A stretch of DNA of 64,000 nucleotides. Source: Alistipes sp. (GTDB lineage: Bacteria; Bacteroidota; Bacteroidia; Bacteroidales; Rikenellaceae). The notes under the pieces were generated by a model. It saw nothing but the letters and a program-made list of their open reading frames with translations. It did no database searches and was not told the DNA's origin. Numbering within the stretch: position 1 is the first letter of the stretch; each line of letters opens with the position of its first letter. The translations under genes were made by a program, and so were the position numbers. The stretch is taken from assembly GCA_017938765.1 (NCBI GenBank), contig JAGBAX010000022.1, positions 1-64,000 on the forward strand, in the 5' to 3' direction. This document shows, in pieces, positions 17,022 to 25,386 of the stretch.

Positions 17022-18737
17022 TTATTTCATATGTAGATGGAAAGGCTTTGGTCGCTCCATAGTCTGGTGGTACTTATTGCCAAAACAGTCGGTAACGGTA
17101 ACCTCAAGGGTAGATGTTGGCGAGAGAGGCGAGACGTGGAACATATGCGGATGGCGAATCTTCTTGCGGCTCGATGCGGAGTTAAGGTTGAACATCCACA
17201 GTCGCTTTGGAATCTCGTACGAGAGTACATACTGCGGATTCTCGGCCTTCTGGCGGACAACCTCAAGTGGTTTGCCATTCTCGGTAACCTCTATCTTCCA
17301 GTCATTTGCCCAGTCCCAGACGTGAATCATAACCTTGTCGCGGAACTTATCCTTACTGTAGTCTGTGCGCTTTGGGAAGTGGTCAAGGAATACGCGCATC
17401 TGACCCGATGTGCGGTAGAAGTCGCTCACGCCATTCATATCAAAGCAGCGGAATTGCGTGTCGGCAGAGAATTCTGTCGCCTTGAAGTACCACTTGATAT
17501 CGCGGTCGGCAATCTTGAAAATCTTACAGCCTGCAGGCTCGCCCGTAACGGCAATCTGCGGGCCTCCAAAGGCTGATGTATGCCAACGAGTGCCCGATAC
17601 AGCGGCTACAGTATGCTCTGTAAAGTTTGCAATATCTGGCTGAGCGGCATCGTCGCGACCATAGCAGCAGCGGTTGCGGTGTGTATGTCCAGAGAGGATA
17701 TGAACTGTCGGAAACTCCTTAAACAGAGCCACAAACTCATCTCGCTGCTCGGCTGGCAGGCGGCAATCTACAGGAGGGTACATATAATCCTTATAGCGGA
17801 AAATTGGGCTGTGAACACCGATAACGATAGGTGTGTTTTTGTCCGTCACAGTTGCCAAATCCTTTGCAAGCCAGTCAAGCTGTGCGCGGGTAAGTGCCGT
17901 TGTGTGGTTGCGTGAGCCGACAATACCCTTGCCCATCTTTGCATCTGGATGTGGCTCGTTGTGGTATATCTGGTCGTCAAGCATAATGTAGTGGATGCGG
18001 CCGATGTTAAACGAGTAGTATGTCGGGCCAAAGGCCTTGCGATACTTTGCCGAGGCGTTCCAGTCGGTATTCTCGTCACACGGTGTTGCTCCGTCATTGT
18101 CGTGGTTACCCATAGTGTTGAAGAACTGTGTTGGGTAGGCTACATCCTGAAGCGTTTTGCGGAAGTCGGTAATGTCGTAGAGGTAGTCGTACCAGTAGGT
18201 GTCAAAGCTGCTGTCGCCCATACAGAGGGTGTAGACAGGTATACCCGCGCTCTTGTACTGCTCAATCTCCGCCTTGAGGCTCGGAATAAAGGAGTTTGTA
18301 AATGTGGCTACATCGTTGAGCTTATTTGCAAGGTGGATGTCGGCAACGGCAACGATAATATGTTTGTCGTTATCCACTTTGCGAAGGTTAAAGTCGTGTC
18401 GCTCAACTGTTTGTGGCTCTGCAGTAAGCACTGCCCAGAGTTGTGGCACAACATCACTCCCTTCGGTCATAGCCTCATATCCGCTTGGTATAGAGATAAA
18501 GACATATCCCGTCTTCTTCTGTGATGGGATGTTGTACACTCCCTTTTTGTCGGTCTTTACAACCTCTACGCCGTCAGAAACTACAACCCCCTCAAGAGGT
18601 GTACCGTTGCACTCTACAGTGCCGTAAAGTGTTGCCCCCTTTGATGCTTTTGCCTTTAGGGTAGAGACAAAGGTGCTTTGAGCGGTGGCTGTAAGGGCTA
18701 AAATCAGTGATAGGGTTAAGGTTAGAATCTTCTTCAT
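17022..18737 (-). CDS. Secreted calcineurin-like phosphoesterase, paralogue 2
   Basis: This 571-aa protein has the same architecture as its neighbours: signal peptide (MKKILTLTLSLILALTATAQ), Metallophos_N-type Ig-like domain (GATLYGTVECNGTPLEGVVV), metallophosphatase core (AVADIHLANK, LCMGDSSFD, TMGNHDNDGATPC, GVHSPIFRYK, LSGHTHRNR) and Metallophos_C-type domain. The RNRCCYGRDD insert after the last His motif is shared in form with paralogue 3 (RNRVTYGKTD) but not paralogue 1, so 2 and 3 are the closer pair. It lies 12 nt after paralogue 3. Substrate unknown. Confidence 0.88.
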   Translation of the reverse strand: MKKILTLTLSLILALTATAQSTFVSTLKAKASKGATLYGTVECNGTPLEGVVVSDGVEVVKTDKKGVYNIPSQKKTGYVFISIPSGYEAMTEGSDVVPQLWAVLTAEPQTVERHDFNLRKVDNDKHIIVAVADIHLANKLNDVATFTNSFIPSLKAEIEQYKSAGIPVYTLCMGDSSFDTYWYDYLYDITDFRKTLQDVAYPTQFFNTMGNHDNDGATPCDENTDWNASAKYRKAFGPTYYSFNIGRIHYIMLDDQIYHNEPHPDAKMGKGIVGSRNHTTALTRAQLDWLAKDLATVTDKNTPIVIGVHSPIFRYKDYMYPPVDCRLPAEQRDEFVALFKEFPTVHILSGHTHRNRCCYGRDDAAQPDIANFTEHTVAAVSGTRWHTSAFGGPQIAVTGEPAGCKIFKIADRDIKWYFKATEFSADTQFRCFDMNGVSDFYRTSGQMRVFLDHFPKRTDYSKDKFRDKVMIHVWDWANDWKIEVTENGKPLEVVRQKAENPQYVLSYEIPKRLWMFNLNSASSRKKIRHPHMFHVSPLSPTSTLEVTVTDCFGNKYHQTMERPKPFHLHMK

Positions 18738-18749
18738 ATAGGGTAGGTT

Positions 18750-20456
18750 TTATTTCATATGAACACTAAATGGCTTTGGTCGCTCCATAGTCTGGCGGTA
18801 CTTGTTGCCAAAGGAGTCGGTTACGGTAACCTCAATAGGAGTATCTGGCGCAGAGGCCACAGCGTGGAACATATGAGGGTGTAGCTTACGCTTGTTGTTC
18901 TTCTTGTCAAACTTTATCAGCCAGAGGGTGTTTGGAATATCAAGGCCTACAATCATCTGCGGATTCTCGGTCTTTCGTCGCTTAACCTCCAGCGGCTTTC
19001 CGTTCTCGGTAACCTCAATCTTCCAATCTGGCGCCCAGTCCCACACGTGAATCATAACGCTATTATCCGTCTCCCACTCTGCGAAGTTTGTGCGAGCAGG
19101 GAAGTGGTCAAGAAAGACCTTTACCTCGCCATTTTTTGCAAAGTAGTCGCGCACAGCATTCATATCAAAGCAGCGGAACTGCTCCGATGCAGGGAACTGT
19201 GTAGGCTTGAAGTACCACTCTATGTCGGTGTTATCAACAGTAAAGATTTTACAGCCTGCAGGCTCGCCCATTGAGCCGAGCATAGGGCCTCCAAAGCCAG
19301 ACGAGTACCACAGTGAGCCAGATACAGCCACGATGTTGTGGTCAATGATATTCTGCAACTCTGGCTGCGAAGTATCCGTCTTTCCGTAGGTTACGCGGTT
19401 GCGGTGGGCGTGACCAGAGACGATGTGAACATTGCTAAATGGCTGCAGGAGTCGTGTGAGCTCCGTAGCACTTGGCTCCTTGAGATTGATATTAATTTTG
19501 CCATTCATACCGTTCTTGTATCGGTATATTGGGCTGTGTACGCCAATAACTATCGGGGTTGTTTTGTCAGTTACAAGCGCAAGGTCCTTCTCAAGCCACG
19601 CCAGCTGCTCTGGCGAGATTGTATATTCGTAGTTGCGTGAGCCGACAATGCCCTTTGCCTTCTTACCACCCGGCTTGTTGATATATCGGATGTTGTCAAG
19701 CATTACATAGTGCACCTTACCTATATTAATAGAGTAGTAGGTCGGGCCAAAGGCCTTGCGGTACTTTGCCGTAGCGTTCCAGTCGGTATTCTCATCACAC
19801 GGTGTCGCGCCATCGTTGTCGTGGTTGCCCATAGTGTTAAAGAGCTGTGTCGGATAGCCGATATCTGCGAGTGTACGACGGAAATCGCCTATGTCGTAGA
19901 GGTAGTCGTACCAGTAAATCTCGTGTGTGCTGTCGCCAAGGCAGAGGGTGTAGACAGGAATGCCAGCCTTACGATACTGCTCAATCTCGGCTCTGAGCTG
20001 TGGTACAAAGATGTCGCGGAAGTTGCTCAAATCGTCGTGGTGGTTGGCAATGTGGATGTCGGCTACAGCGGCAATAACATGGCGGTCGTTGTCTACTGCG
20101 CGCAAGTTAAAGTCGTGGCGCTCGGCTGTCGCAGCATCTGCCGTGAGCTCTGCCCAGAACTGCGGGACAACATCTGCCCCTTCGGTCACAGCCTCATATC
20201 CGCGAGGAATAGTGATAAAAACTGTGCCGTTTCTCTTCTCAGAGACAATGTTATACTGCCCCTTCTTATTTGTCAACACAATCTGGTAGCCGTCCGATAC
20301 GGGCACACCAACAACAGGTCTGCCCTCGCACTCAACAGTGCCGTAGAGAGTCGCCCCCCTCTTTGGCTTTGCTTTAAGGGTTGAGGTGAAGTTGCTTTGT
20401 GCCGACACGGTTACGGCAACAAGAAGCATGATGATTAGGTTTAAGGTTCGTTTCAT
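18750..20456 (-). CDS. Secreted calcineurin-like phosphoesterase, paralogue 3
   Basis: This 568-aa protein is the first transcribed of three tandem paralogues. It has a signal peptide (MKRTLNLIIMLLVAVTVSAQ), an Ig-like N-terminal domain (GATLYGTVECEGRPVVGVPV), the metallophosphatase motifs AVADIHIAN, LCLGDSTHEIYW, TMGNHDNDGATPC, GVHSPIYRYK and VSGHAHRNR, and a beta-rich C-terminal domain. Here the usual GHTH motif is GHAH, retaining both His. It starts 10 nt after the Rel gene, so it shares a transcript with a stringent-response gene or uses a promoter inside it. Substrate unknown. Confidence 0.88.
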   Translation of the reverse strand: MKRTLNLIIMLLVAVTVSAQSNFTSTLKAKPKRGATLYGTVECEGRPVVGVPVSDGYQIVLTNKKGQYNIVSEKRNGTVFITIPRGYEAVTEGADVVPQFWAELTADAATAERHDFNLRAVDNDRHVIAAVADIHIANHHDDLSNFRDIFVPQLRAEIEQYRKAGIPVYTLCLGDSTHEIYWYDYLYDIGDFRRTLADIGYPTQLFNTMGNHDNDGATPCDENTDWNATAKYRKAFGPTYYSINIGKVHYVMLDNIRYINKPGGKKAKGIVGSRNYEYTISPEQLAWLEKDLALVTDKTTPIVIGVHSPIYRYKNGMNGKININLKEPSATELTRLLQPFSNVHIVSGHAHRNRVTYGKTDTSQPELQNIIDHNIVAVSGSLWYSSGFGGPMLGSMGEPAGCKIFTVDNTDIEWYFKPTQFPASEQFRCFDMNAVRDYFAKNGEVKVFLDHFPARTNFAEWETDNSVMIHVWDWAPDWKIEVTENGKPLEVKRRKTENPQMIVGLDIPNTLWLIKFDKKNNKRKLHPHMFHAVASAPDTPIEVTVTDSFGNKYRQTMERPKPFSVHMK

Positions 20457-20466
20457 ATTGTTAGGT

Positions 20467-22683
20467 TTAATTGTTCACTCTCACTGCTCGTTGCACACCC
20501 TTTATTCGCATAATTGCGTGCAGGAGCATATCTACCACAGATGTTGAAGGCACCTCTACGCTTATTGTTCCCACGCCCGTGCCATCGCCTCGTGAGGAGA
20601 TGTTTATGGTGCGGATGTTGAGCTTTAGGTCGCGACTGACAACCTCGGTAATCTGGTTTACAAGGCCTGCCGAGTCCTGCGCAGTTATTGCTATAGTGAC
20701 ACGGAACGAGCCTTGAGCCTGCTCACGCCACTTGGCCTCCATAATGCGGTATGGGTAGTTCTTGCGGATGTGCTTTGCATTTGGGCAGTCACAGCGGTGG
20801 ATAGTAATGCCGGCGTTGATTGTAACAAAGCCGAAGATATCATCTCCCTTTATCGGATTGCAGCATTTGGCAAGTTTGTAGACGATGTTGTTTATCCCCT
20901 CGTCAATAATCAGAGCATCGGTTGATGTAGTCGGTTTTGCAGCACTCTGTGACTGTCGGCGAGCCGCCTCTGCTGCTGCCTCTGCTGCCCTGCGCTCCTC
21001 GTCTGCCTCGCCAGAGAGCCAACGGCTGATAACATCCTTAACTACGGCAAGGTCTATCTTCTCTGTCGCTATAAGCTCATAGAGAGCCGTGCCTGTGCGC
21101 TGCTTGTAGTACTTGCAGAGGTATGCCACAACCTCATCAATGCTCTTGCTCGTTAGTTTCCAGTTCTTCAGCTTGCGCTCAAGCTCCTCGCGACCCAACT
21201 TGGCATTTTTTGCCTGCTCCTCACGAATAAAGGCCTTGATACGCTGACGAGCCTTTGAGGTGACGACAAAGTTGAGCCAGTCCGCCTTTGGCTGCTGATT
21301 CTTCTGCGTGATAATCTCTACGATATCTCCATTTTTGAGTGTCTCACGAATAGGCACTGCACGACCATTGACCTTACCGCCTGAGCATGTAGAGCCGAGG
21401 TTTGTGTGTATATCAAAGGCGAAGTCAAGAATTGTCGCACCCTCTGGCAGTTTGCGGATATCTCCATTTGGCGTAAAGACAAATATCTCGCCTGAGGCTG
21501 GCTTGGCATCAAAGCGCTCGGCAATATCCTCTTTGGTCTCATCCATCAGCTCGCGCAGTCGCTGTAGCCACAGCTCGGATGTCTGCGCACCCTGATTAAC
21601 GCCCTTGTATCGCCAGTGGGCTGCAATACCTAACTCGGCAATATCATCCATACGCTCCGTACGAATCTGAATCTCTACCCACTTACCTTCGCCCGCAGAG
21701 ACTGTCGTATGCAGACTCTCATAACCATTTGACTTTGGAATGGTTATCCAGTCGCGCATACGGTCAGTATTTGGGGTGTAGAAGTCGCTCACTATTGAGT
21801 AGACGAGCCAGCACTGCGCCTTCTCCTGCTCCTTTGGACAGTCAATGATTATTCGCAGGGCGAAGATATCGTAGACACCCTCAAAGTCCACCTGCTGCTT
21901 GCGCATCTTGTTCCAGATAGAGTAGACGGACTTTGTGCGGCTCTTGATGTGGTACTTTATACCTGCCGCATCCAGGGCCTTGCGTATAGGCTCAAGAAAT
22001 CGCTCTATAAATGCAAGTCGCTCAGCCTCACTCTCGGCAAGTTTGCCTACAATGTGCTTGTAGTCCTTGCTCTCAAGTTGTGAGAGGGCGAGGTCCTCAA
22101 GCTCGCTCTTGATGTTGTACAGTCCGAGCTTGTGAGCAATCTGCGCATAGAGGTTCATACTCTCCCAGCTCTTCTTCTTGCGCTTTGACTCTGGGAAGAT
22201 AGTAATTGAGCGCATAACCTCTAATCGGTCAGCAAGTTTTATAAGAATTACGCGCGGGTCCTCGGAGTAGGCGACAATCATATCGCGGAAAGACGAAGCC
22301 TGCTCCTTGTGGGTGTTGAACTTCAGCTCCGAGATATTTGCCAGTCCACTTACAATGCCTACAACCTCCTCGCCAAAGAGCTTTTTGCACTGGGCAAGGG
22401 TAGTTTCAAGTCTCTGCTCATCCTCACTCTTTGCCGCAAGGCGCACTACATCGTGGATAATTGCCGAGACCGTAGAGTTACGACCCAAGCCCACCTCTGT
22501 GGCAACTATGCGCGCCACTGCGACGGCGTGGTCAAGCATCGGCGTTCCATCGTAGCGTGTTTGCCCCTCAAGGTGCTTGTTTGCATAGTGCAGTGCGGCA
22601 TCTACCATTGTCTGCGTAACGGTAGAGAACATACCCGCTATGGTCTTGCGAAAATCGGCATACCTAACTAAAACATCGCTCAT
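20467..22683 (-). CDS. Rel/RelA-type (p)ppGpp synthetase with degenerate hydrolase site
   Basis: This 738-aa RSH protein has the full layout: HD domain (~25-175), synthetase domain (~215-375; FEGVYDIFALRIII, IPKSNGYESLHTTV, WVEIQIRTERMD), TGS (~400-460), helical region, a Cys-rich segment (KCCNPIKGDDIFGF...HRCDCPN) and C-terminal ACT. The metal ligands of the HD domain are kept (H52, H77, D78, D152), but the catalytic pair of HDxxED is R81-L82 (HDVVRL), and the Asn of DRLHNMR is Val (DRLEVMR). The hydrolase is therefore probably inactive and the protein acts mainly as a ppGpp synthetase; a second RSH with hydrolase would be needed. It sits between the phosphoesterases and a methyltransferase (3-nt gap). 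Confidence 0.88.
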   Translation of the reverse strand: MSDVLVRYADFRKTIAGMFSTVTQTMVDAALHYANKHLEGQTRYDGTPMLDHAVAVARIVATEVGLGRNSTVSAIIHDVVRLAAKSEDEQRLETTLAQCKKLFGEEVVGIVSGLANISELKFNTHKEQASSFRDMIVAYSEDPRVILIKLADRLEVMRSITIFPESKRKKKSWESMNLYAQIAHKLGLYNIKSELEDLALSQLESKDYKHIVGKLAESEAERLAFIERFLEPIRKALDAAGIKYHIKSRTKSVYSIWNKMRKQQVDFEGVYDIFALRIIIDCPKEQEKAQCWLVYSIVSDFYTPNTDRMRDWITIPKSNGYESLHTTVSAGEGKWVEIQIRTERMDDIAELGIAAHWRYKGVNQGAQTSELWLQRLRELMDETKEDIAERFDAKPASGEIFVFTPNGDIRKLPEGATILDFAFDIHTNLGSTCSGGKVNGRAVPIRETLKNGDIVEIITQKNQQPKADWLNFVVTSKARQRIKAFIREEQAKNAKLGREELERKLKNWKLTSKSIDEVVAYLCKYYKQRTGTALYELIATEKIDLAVVKDVISRWLSGEADEERRAAEAAAEAARRQSQSAAKPTTSTDALIIDEGINNIVYKLAKCCNPIKGDDIFGFVTINAGITIHRCDCPNAKHIRKNYPYRIMEAKWREQAQGSFRVTIAITAQDSAGLVNQITEVVSRDLKLNIRTINISSRGDGTGVGTISVEVPSTSVVDMLLHAIMRIKGVQRAVRVNN

Positions 22684-22686
22684 AAT

Positions 22687-23472
22687 CTATCCCTTTCTAA
22701 CTATATATATGTGGTCGCACCCAAAGCTGTACTTTGTGCGCTCTTGTTCGGTAAACTGTGCTGCGTAATCAATCTCTACCGCCTCAAAGCCCGCAGCAGA
22801 TAGGCGTTGAGGGTAATCCTTTCCATATACGCGACGGTGGTCGTACTGACCAAATACCTCGGCGCGCTGACGGGGGTCTGTAATTGTGTCATCCTCAAAG
22901 GTCGTCTCTCGCGAGTAGTCCACAGGCACAAGCATAACGCCTAACCCCCCTGGTCGCATTATGCGGTGCATCTCTTTTAGTGCACGGATATCACTCTCTA
23001 CATGCTCCAAGATGTGGTTGCAGATAATAATATCCACGCTGTTATCCTCCATTGGGATATCTTGCACATCAAAGTGCATATCGGCAAGTGGGCTGCAAAG
23101 GTCAGCAGTAATGTACCCCTCTGGCTTGTTGCTGTACATCTGCCTAAACTTACGCATCAGGCATACCTCTGGAGCAATGTGTAGTATTGTCGGTAGACCT
23201 TTGAGCCTCTCCGCCTCCACAGTTGTGAGGTAGTGCCACAGCAGTCGGTGACGCTCAAGCGAGAGGCACTTTGGGCAGAGCGCATCCTCGCGCACTGGCC
23301 CATATCCGTAAGGAAGAAACTTTCGCTTCTTGCCGCCGCAAATTGGGCATTCACGCCCCTTGCCAGCGTAGAAAATTCCCAGTACGGGCACAGCCCACCC
23401 TGCCACGCGCTGAAGTGCGGTGCGTGGAATGGTGTTTAACACCCAACGGATTGTTCTGCCTACAATTGACAT
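22687..23472 (-). CDS. SAM-dependent methyltransferase with N-terminal zinc ribbon
   Basis: This 261-aa protein has an N-terminal Cys-rich knuckle (CPICGGKKRKFLPYG...LCPKCLSLERHRL, residues ~42-70) followed by a class I methyltransferase domain. The family features are LPTILHIAPE in the motif I position, an acidic ITADLCSPLADMHFDVQDIPMEDNSVDIIICNHILEHV region, and RIMRPGGLGVMLVPVDYSRE. A hydrophobic N-terminal stretch may anchor it to the membrane. Similar proteins occur near glycan or envelope genes, but no substrate can be named. It overlaps xseB by 1 nt. Confidence 0.83.
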   Translation of the reverse strand: MSIVGRTIRWVLNTIPRTALQRVAGWAVPVLGIFYAGKGRECPICGGKKRKFLPYGYGPVREDALCPKCLSLERHRLLWHYLTTVEAERLKGLPTILHIAPEVCLMRKFRQMYSNKPEGYITADLCSPLADMHFDVQDIPMEDNSVDIIICNHILEHVESDIRALKEMHRIMRPGGLGVMLVPVDYSRETTFEDDTITDPRQRAEVFGQYDHRRVYGKDYPQRLSAAGFEAVEIDYAAQFTEQERTKYSFGCDHIYIVRKG

Positions 23473-23663
23473 TACTCAAAAAGTTTTTCTACATCGCTCT
23501 CTGCCTTGCGTAGTTTTGTTCGGCAGAGCTCAATAAGGGTTGATGCTCGTTTGACCCTCTCTGCAAGGCTCTCAATGTCGCACTTCTCGCTCTGCAACTG
23601 GCTAAGGATAGTCTCTATCTCAGCCATCGCCTCGCTATACGAAATATTACTCTTCTTTGCCAT
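23472..23663 (-). CDS. xseB: Exodeoxyribonuclease VII small subunit
   Basis: This 63-aa protein has the XseB signature ISYSEAMAEIETILSQLQSEKCDIESLAERVKRA, a helical hairpin that binds several copies per large subunit. Length matches the family. It overlaps xseA upstream by 17 nt and the methyltransferase downstream by 1 nt, so the three are translationally coupled. The enzyme degrades single-stranded DNA from both ends in the cytoplasm. Confidence 0.92.
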   Translation of the reverse strand: MAKKSNISYSEAMAEIETILSQLQSEKCDIESLAERVKRASTLIELCRTKLRKAESDVEKLFE

Positions 23664-24840
23664 CTCTTGCTATCACTTTGGTTACAAGATCTCCATCCGC
23701 AACCTCTATTGTTATTTTACTACCTACAGCACACTCATTAACACTACGAATAACCGCTCCACTCTCGCCCCTCGCCACTGCAAAGCCGAGCTTCAGAAGC
23801 CTTGATGGGGCAAAGTTCTCTACTATCATCGCATAGGCAGTAAGTTTGTCCTGCTGGCGCGTTAGGGCTGTTTTTACAGCGCGGTTGAGCAGTTCAAACT
23901 GCTGCGTAAGGCGCAGTTCTGCCCTCTGCGTAGCCTTGGTGCAATACTGCTGCAGAAGTACGGCGTAGTACTCTAACTGGCCATCAAATGCCGCCGCGCG
24001 GTCGCATATCCACGCCGCTACGGCCGTAGGGGTCTTTAGATGCACTGCCGCAACCATATCCACCACGCTTGTATCCTTGTCGTGGCCTATGCCTGAGAGT
24101 ACTGGTAGCGGAAATTGAGCCACACATGCCGCCGTAAGGTAGGCGTTGAAGCACTCAAGGTCAGAAACCGACCCTCCACCGCGAATTATCGCCACAGCGT
24201 CAAACTCCTCCTCGCGCAGTGCAATAGCCTGCAAGGCAGTGGTAATGCTCTGCTCGCTACTCTCACCCTGCATCGCCGCCTCAAAGAGGGTGGTTGTGAT
24301 GTTGTAGGGACTGCTGGCTATCTCCTGCATAAAGTCGCGATAGCCCGCCGCCGTAGCACTTGAGACAACAGCTACGCGCTGAACTATCAGTGGAATATCA
24401 ACGCCGCGATTCATATCCCAAACGCCATCCTCCTTAAGCCGAGCAATGGTTATCTGCTTCTGCCGCTCCGCCTCGCCGATGGTGTATGTCGGGTCTATGT
24501 CTGTAATCTGCAGGCTCAGCCCATAGAGTGGGTGGTGCGTTACAGAGACCTCAACAAGAACCTTCATCGCCGCCGCAAGTCGCCTTCCTGTGGCACTCTC
24601 AAACTTCGCCGCAAGGTGTGGAAAACGGTTTTTCCATATCACAGCCCTCGCTTGCGCCTTTGCTGCCGAGCCAGAGGTGCTATTCTGCTCGCGCTCAACA
24701 AGCTCCATATAACAGTGGCCTGAGGCGTTTACCTTTAGCTCCGAAATCTCGGCACTAACCCATACGGGGCGGGGCAGAAACTGCTCCACCGCACAGCCTA
24801 TTATGCGCTGTAACTCGTATAGGGTAAAAGACTCTCTCAT
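23647..24840 (-). CDS. xseA: Exodeoxyribonuclease VII large subunit
   Basis: This 397-aa protein has an N-terminal OB-fold (residues ~1-100; FLPRPVWVSAEISELKVNASGHCYMELVE) and the catalytic domain with RVAVVSSATAAGYRDFMQEI, AIIRGGGSVSDLECFNAY and PVLSGIGHDKDTSVVDMVA, which hold the conserved Arg, Asp and His residues of XseA. It is slightly short at the C-terminal coiled coil compared with E. coli (about 455 aa), as in other Bacteroidota. It acts with XseB in single-strand DNA degradation and repair. It overlaps the upstream gene by 4 nt. Confidence 0.93.
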   Translation of the reverse strand: MRESFTLYELQRIIGCAVEQFLPRPVWVSAEISELKVNASGHCYMELVEREQNSTSGSAAKAQARAVIWKNRFPHLAAKFESATGRRLAAAMKVLVEVSVTHHPLYGLSLQITDIDPTYTIGEAERQKQITIARLKEDGVWDMNRGVDIPLIVQRVAVVSSATAAGYRDFMQEIASSPYNITTTLFEAAMQGESSEQSITTALQAIALREEEFDAVAIIRGGGSVSDLECFNAYLTAACVAQFPLPVLSGIGHDKDTSVVDMVAAVHLKTPTAVAAWICDRAAAFDGQLEYYAVLLQQYCTKATQRAELRLTQQFELLNRAVKTALTRQQDKLTAYAMIVENFAPSRLLKLGFAVARGESGAVIRSVNECAVGSKITIEVADGDLVTKVIARDGKEE

Positions 24841-25382
24841 AGCATTATGATATACGGCTCACGCGGAAGAGGCTTGCCCTTTGGTAGTTGCACTACAAGC
24901 AGATGCTCGCTTGCAACGGCCACTCCGCTCTTTGTGGCGGGTCTCCAAGCGGGCGCAGCGCTAAAGGCCGCCCTTACTCGCTTGGCAAATCGCTTGTCGG
25001 TAGAGTGCAGGATGTTTCCCTCAGTAACCGTTCCATCCGTTTCAACGGTAAAGCGCATAACAAATCGCGCCGCAGGGTCGTTTTCAGTCCACTTGACCTT
25101 CGTTGCGATATACTCCGAGAAGCTATCCGCTGCCGAGAACACTGCCGCCTGGTCGTAGCAGAGGGTTATGATAACCACTCCGTTATTGGCCTTCTCGCCG
25201 TACTTGGCGACTGTAGTCTCGTCGGCAGGCAGGGTCTCAATCTTTTCGATATTCTTCTCTGGAATATCAGAAACGGTTGTGCGGACTGCTCCATTTACGA
25301 TATACAGAGGCTCACGACTGCCCTCTGCTGCAGCGTTATGCCACAGCAGACAAAAACCCAAAAAATATAGCAGTCGTAGCAT
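24837..25382 (-). CDS. Secreted protein with TonB-receptor plug motif and TonB C-terminal-like domain
   Basis: The frame opens at 25421 inside prfA; the start at 25382 (MLRLLYFLGFCLLWHNAAAEGS) gives a proper signal peptide and a 4-nt gap to prfA, for 181 aa. Residues ~25-65 (LYIVNGAV...PEKNIEKIETLPADETTVAKYGEKANNGVVIITL) resemble the plug signature of TonB receptors (xxYGxxxxNGVVxITT). Residues ~85-165 resemble a TonB_C domain (FVMRFTVETDGTVTEGNIL...AFSAAPAWRPA). The same pair occurs in periplasmic tails of Bacteroidota BlaR1/M56-like sensors, here without the peptidase. It overlaps xseA by 4 nt. Function unknown. Confidence 0.65.
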   Translation of the reverse strand: MLRLLYFLGFCLLWHNAAAEGSREPLYIVNGAVRTTVSDIPEKNIEKIETLPADETTVAKYGEKANNGVVIITLCYDQAAVFSAADSFSEYIATKVKWTENDPAARFVMRFTVETDGTVTEGNILHSTDKRFAKRVRAAFSAAPAWRPATKSGVAVASEHLLVVQLPKGKPLPREPYIIML

Positions 25383-25386
25383 AATA

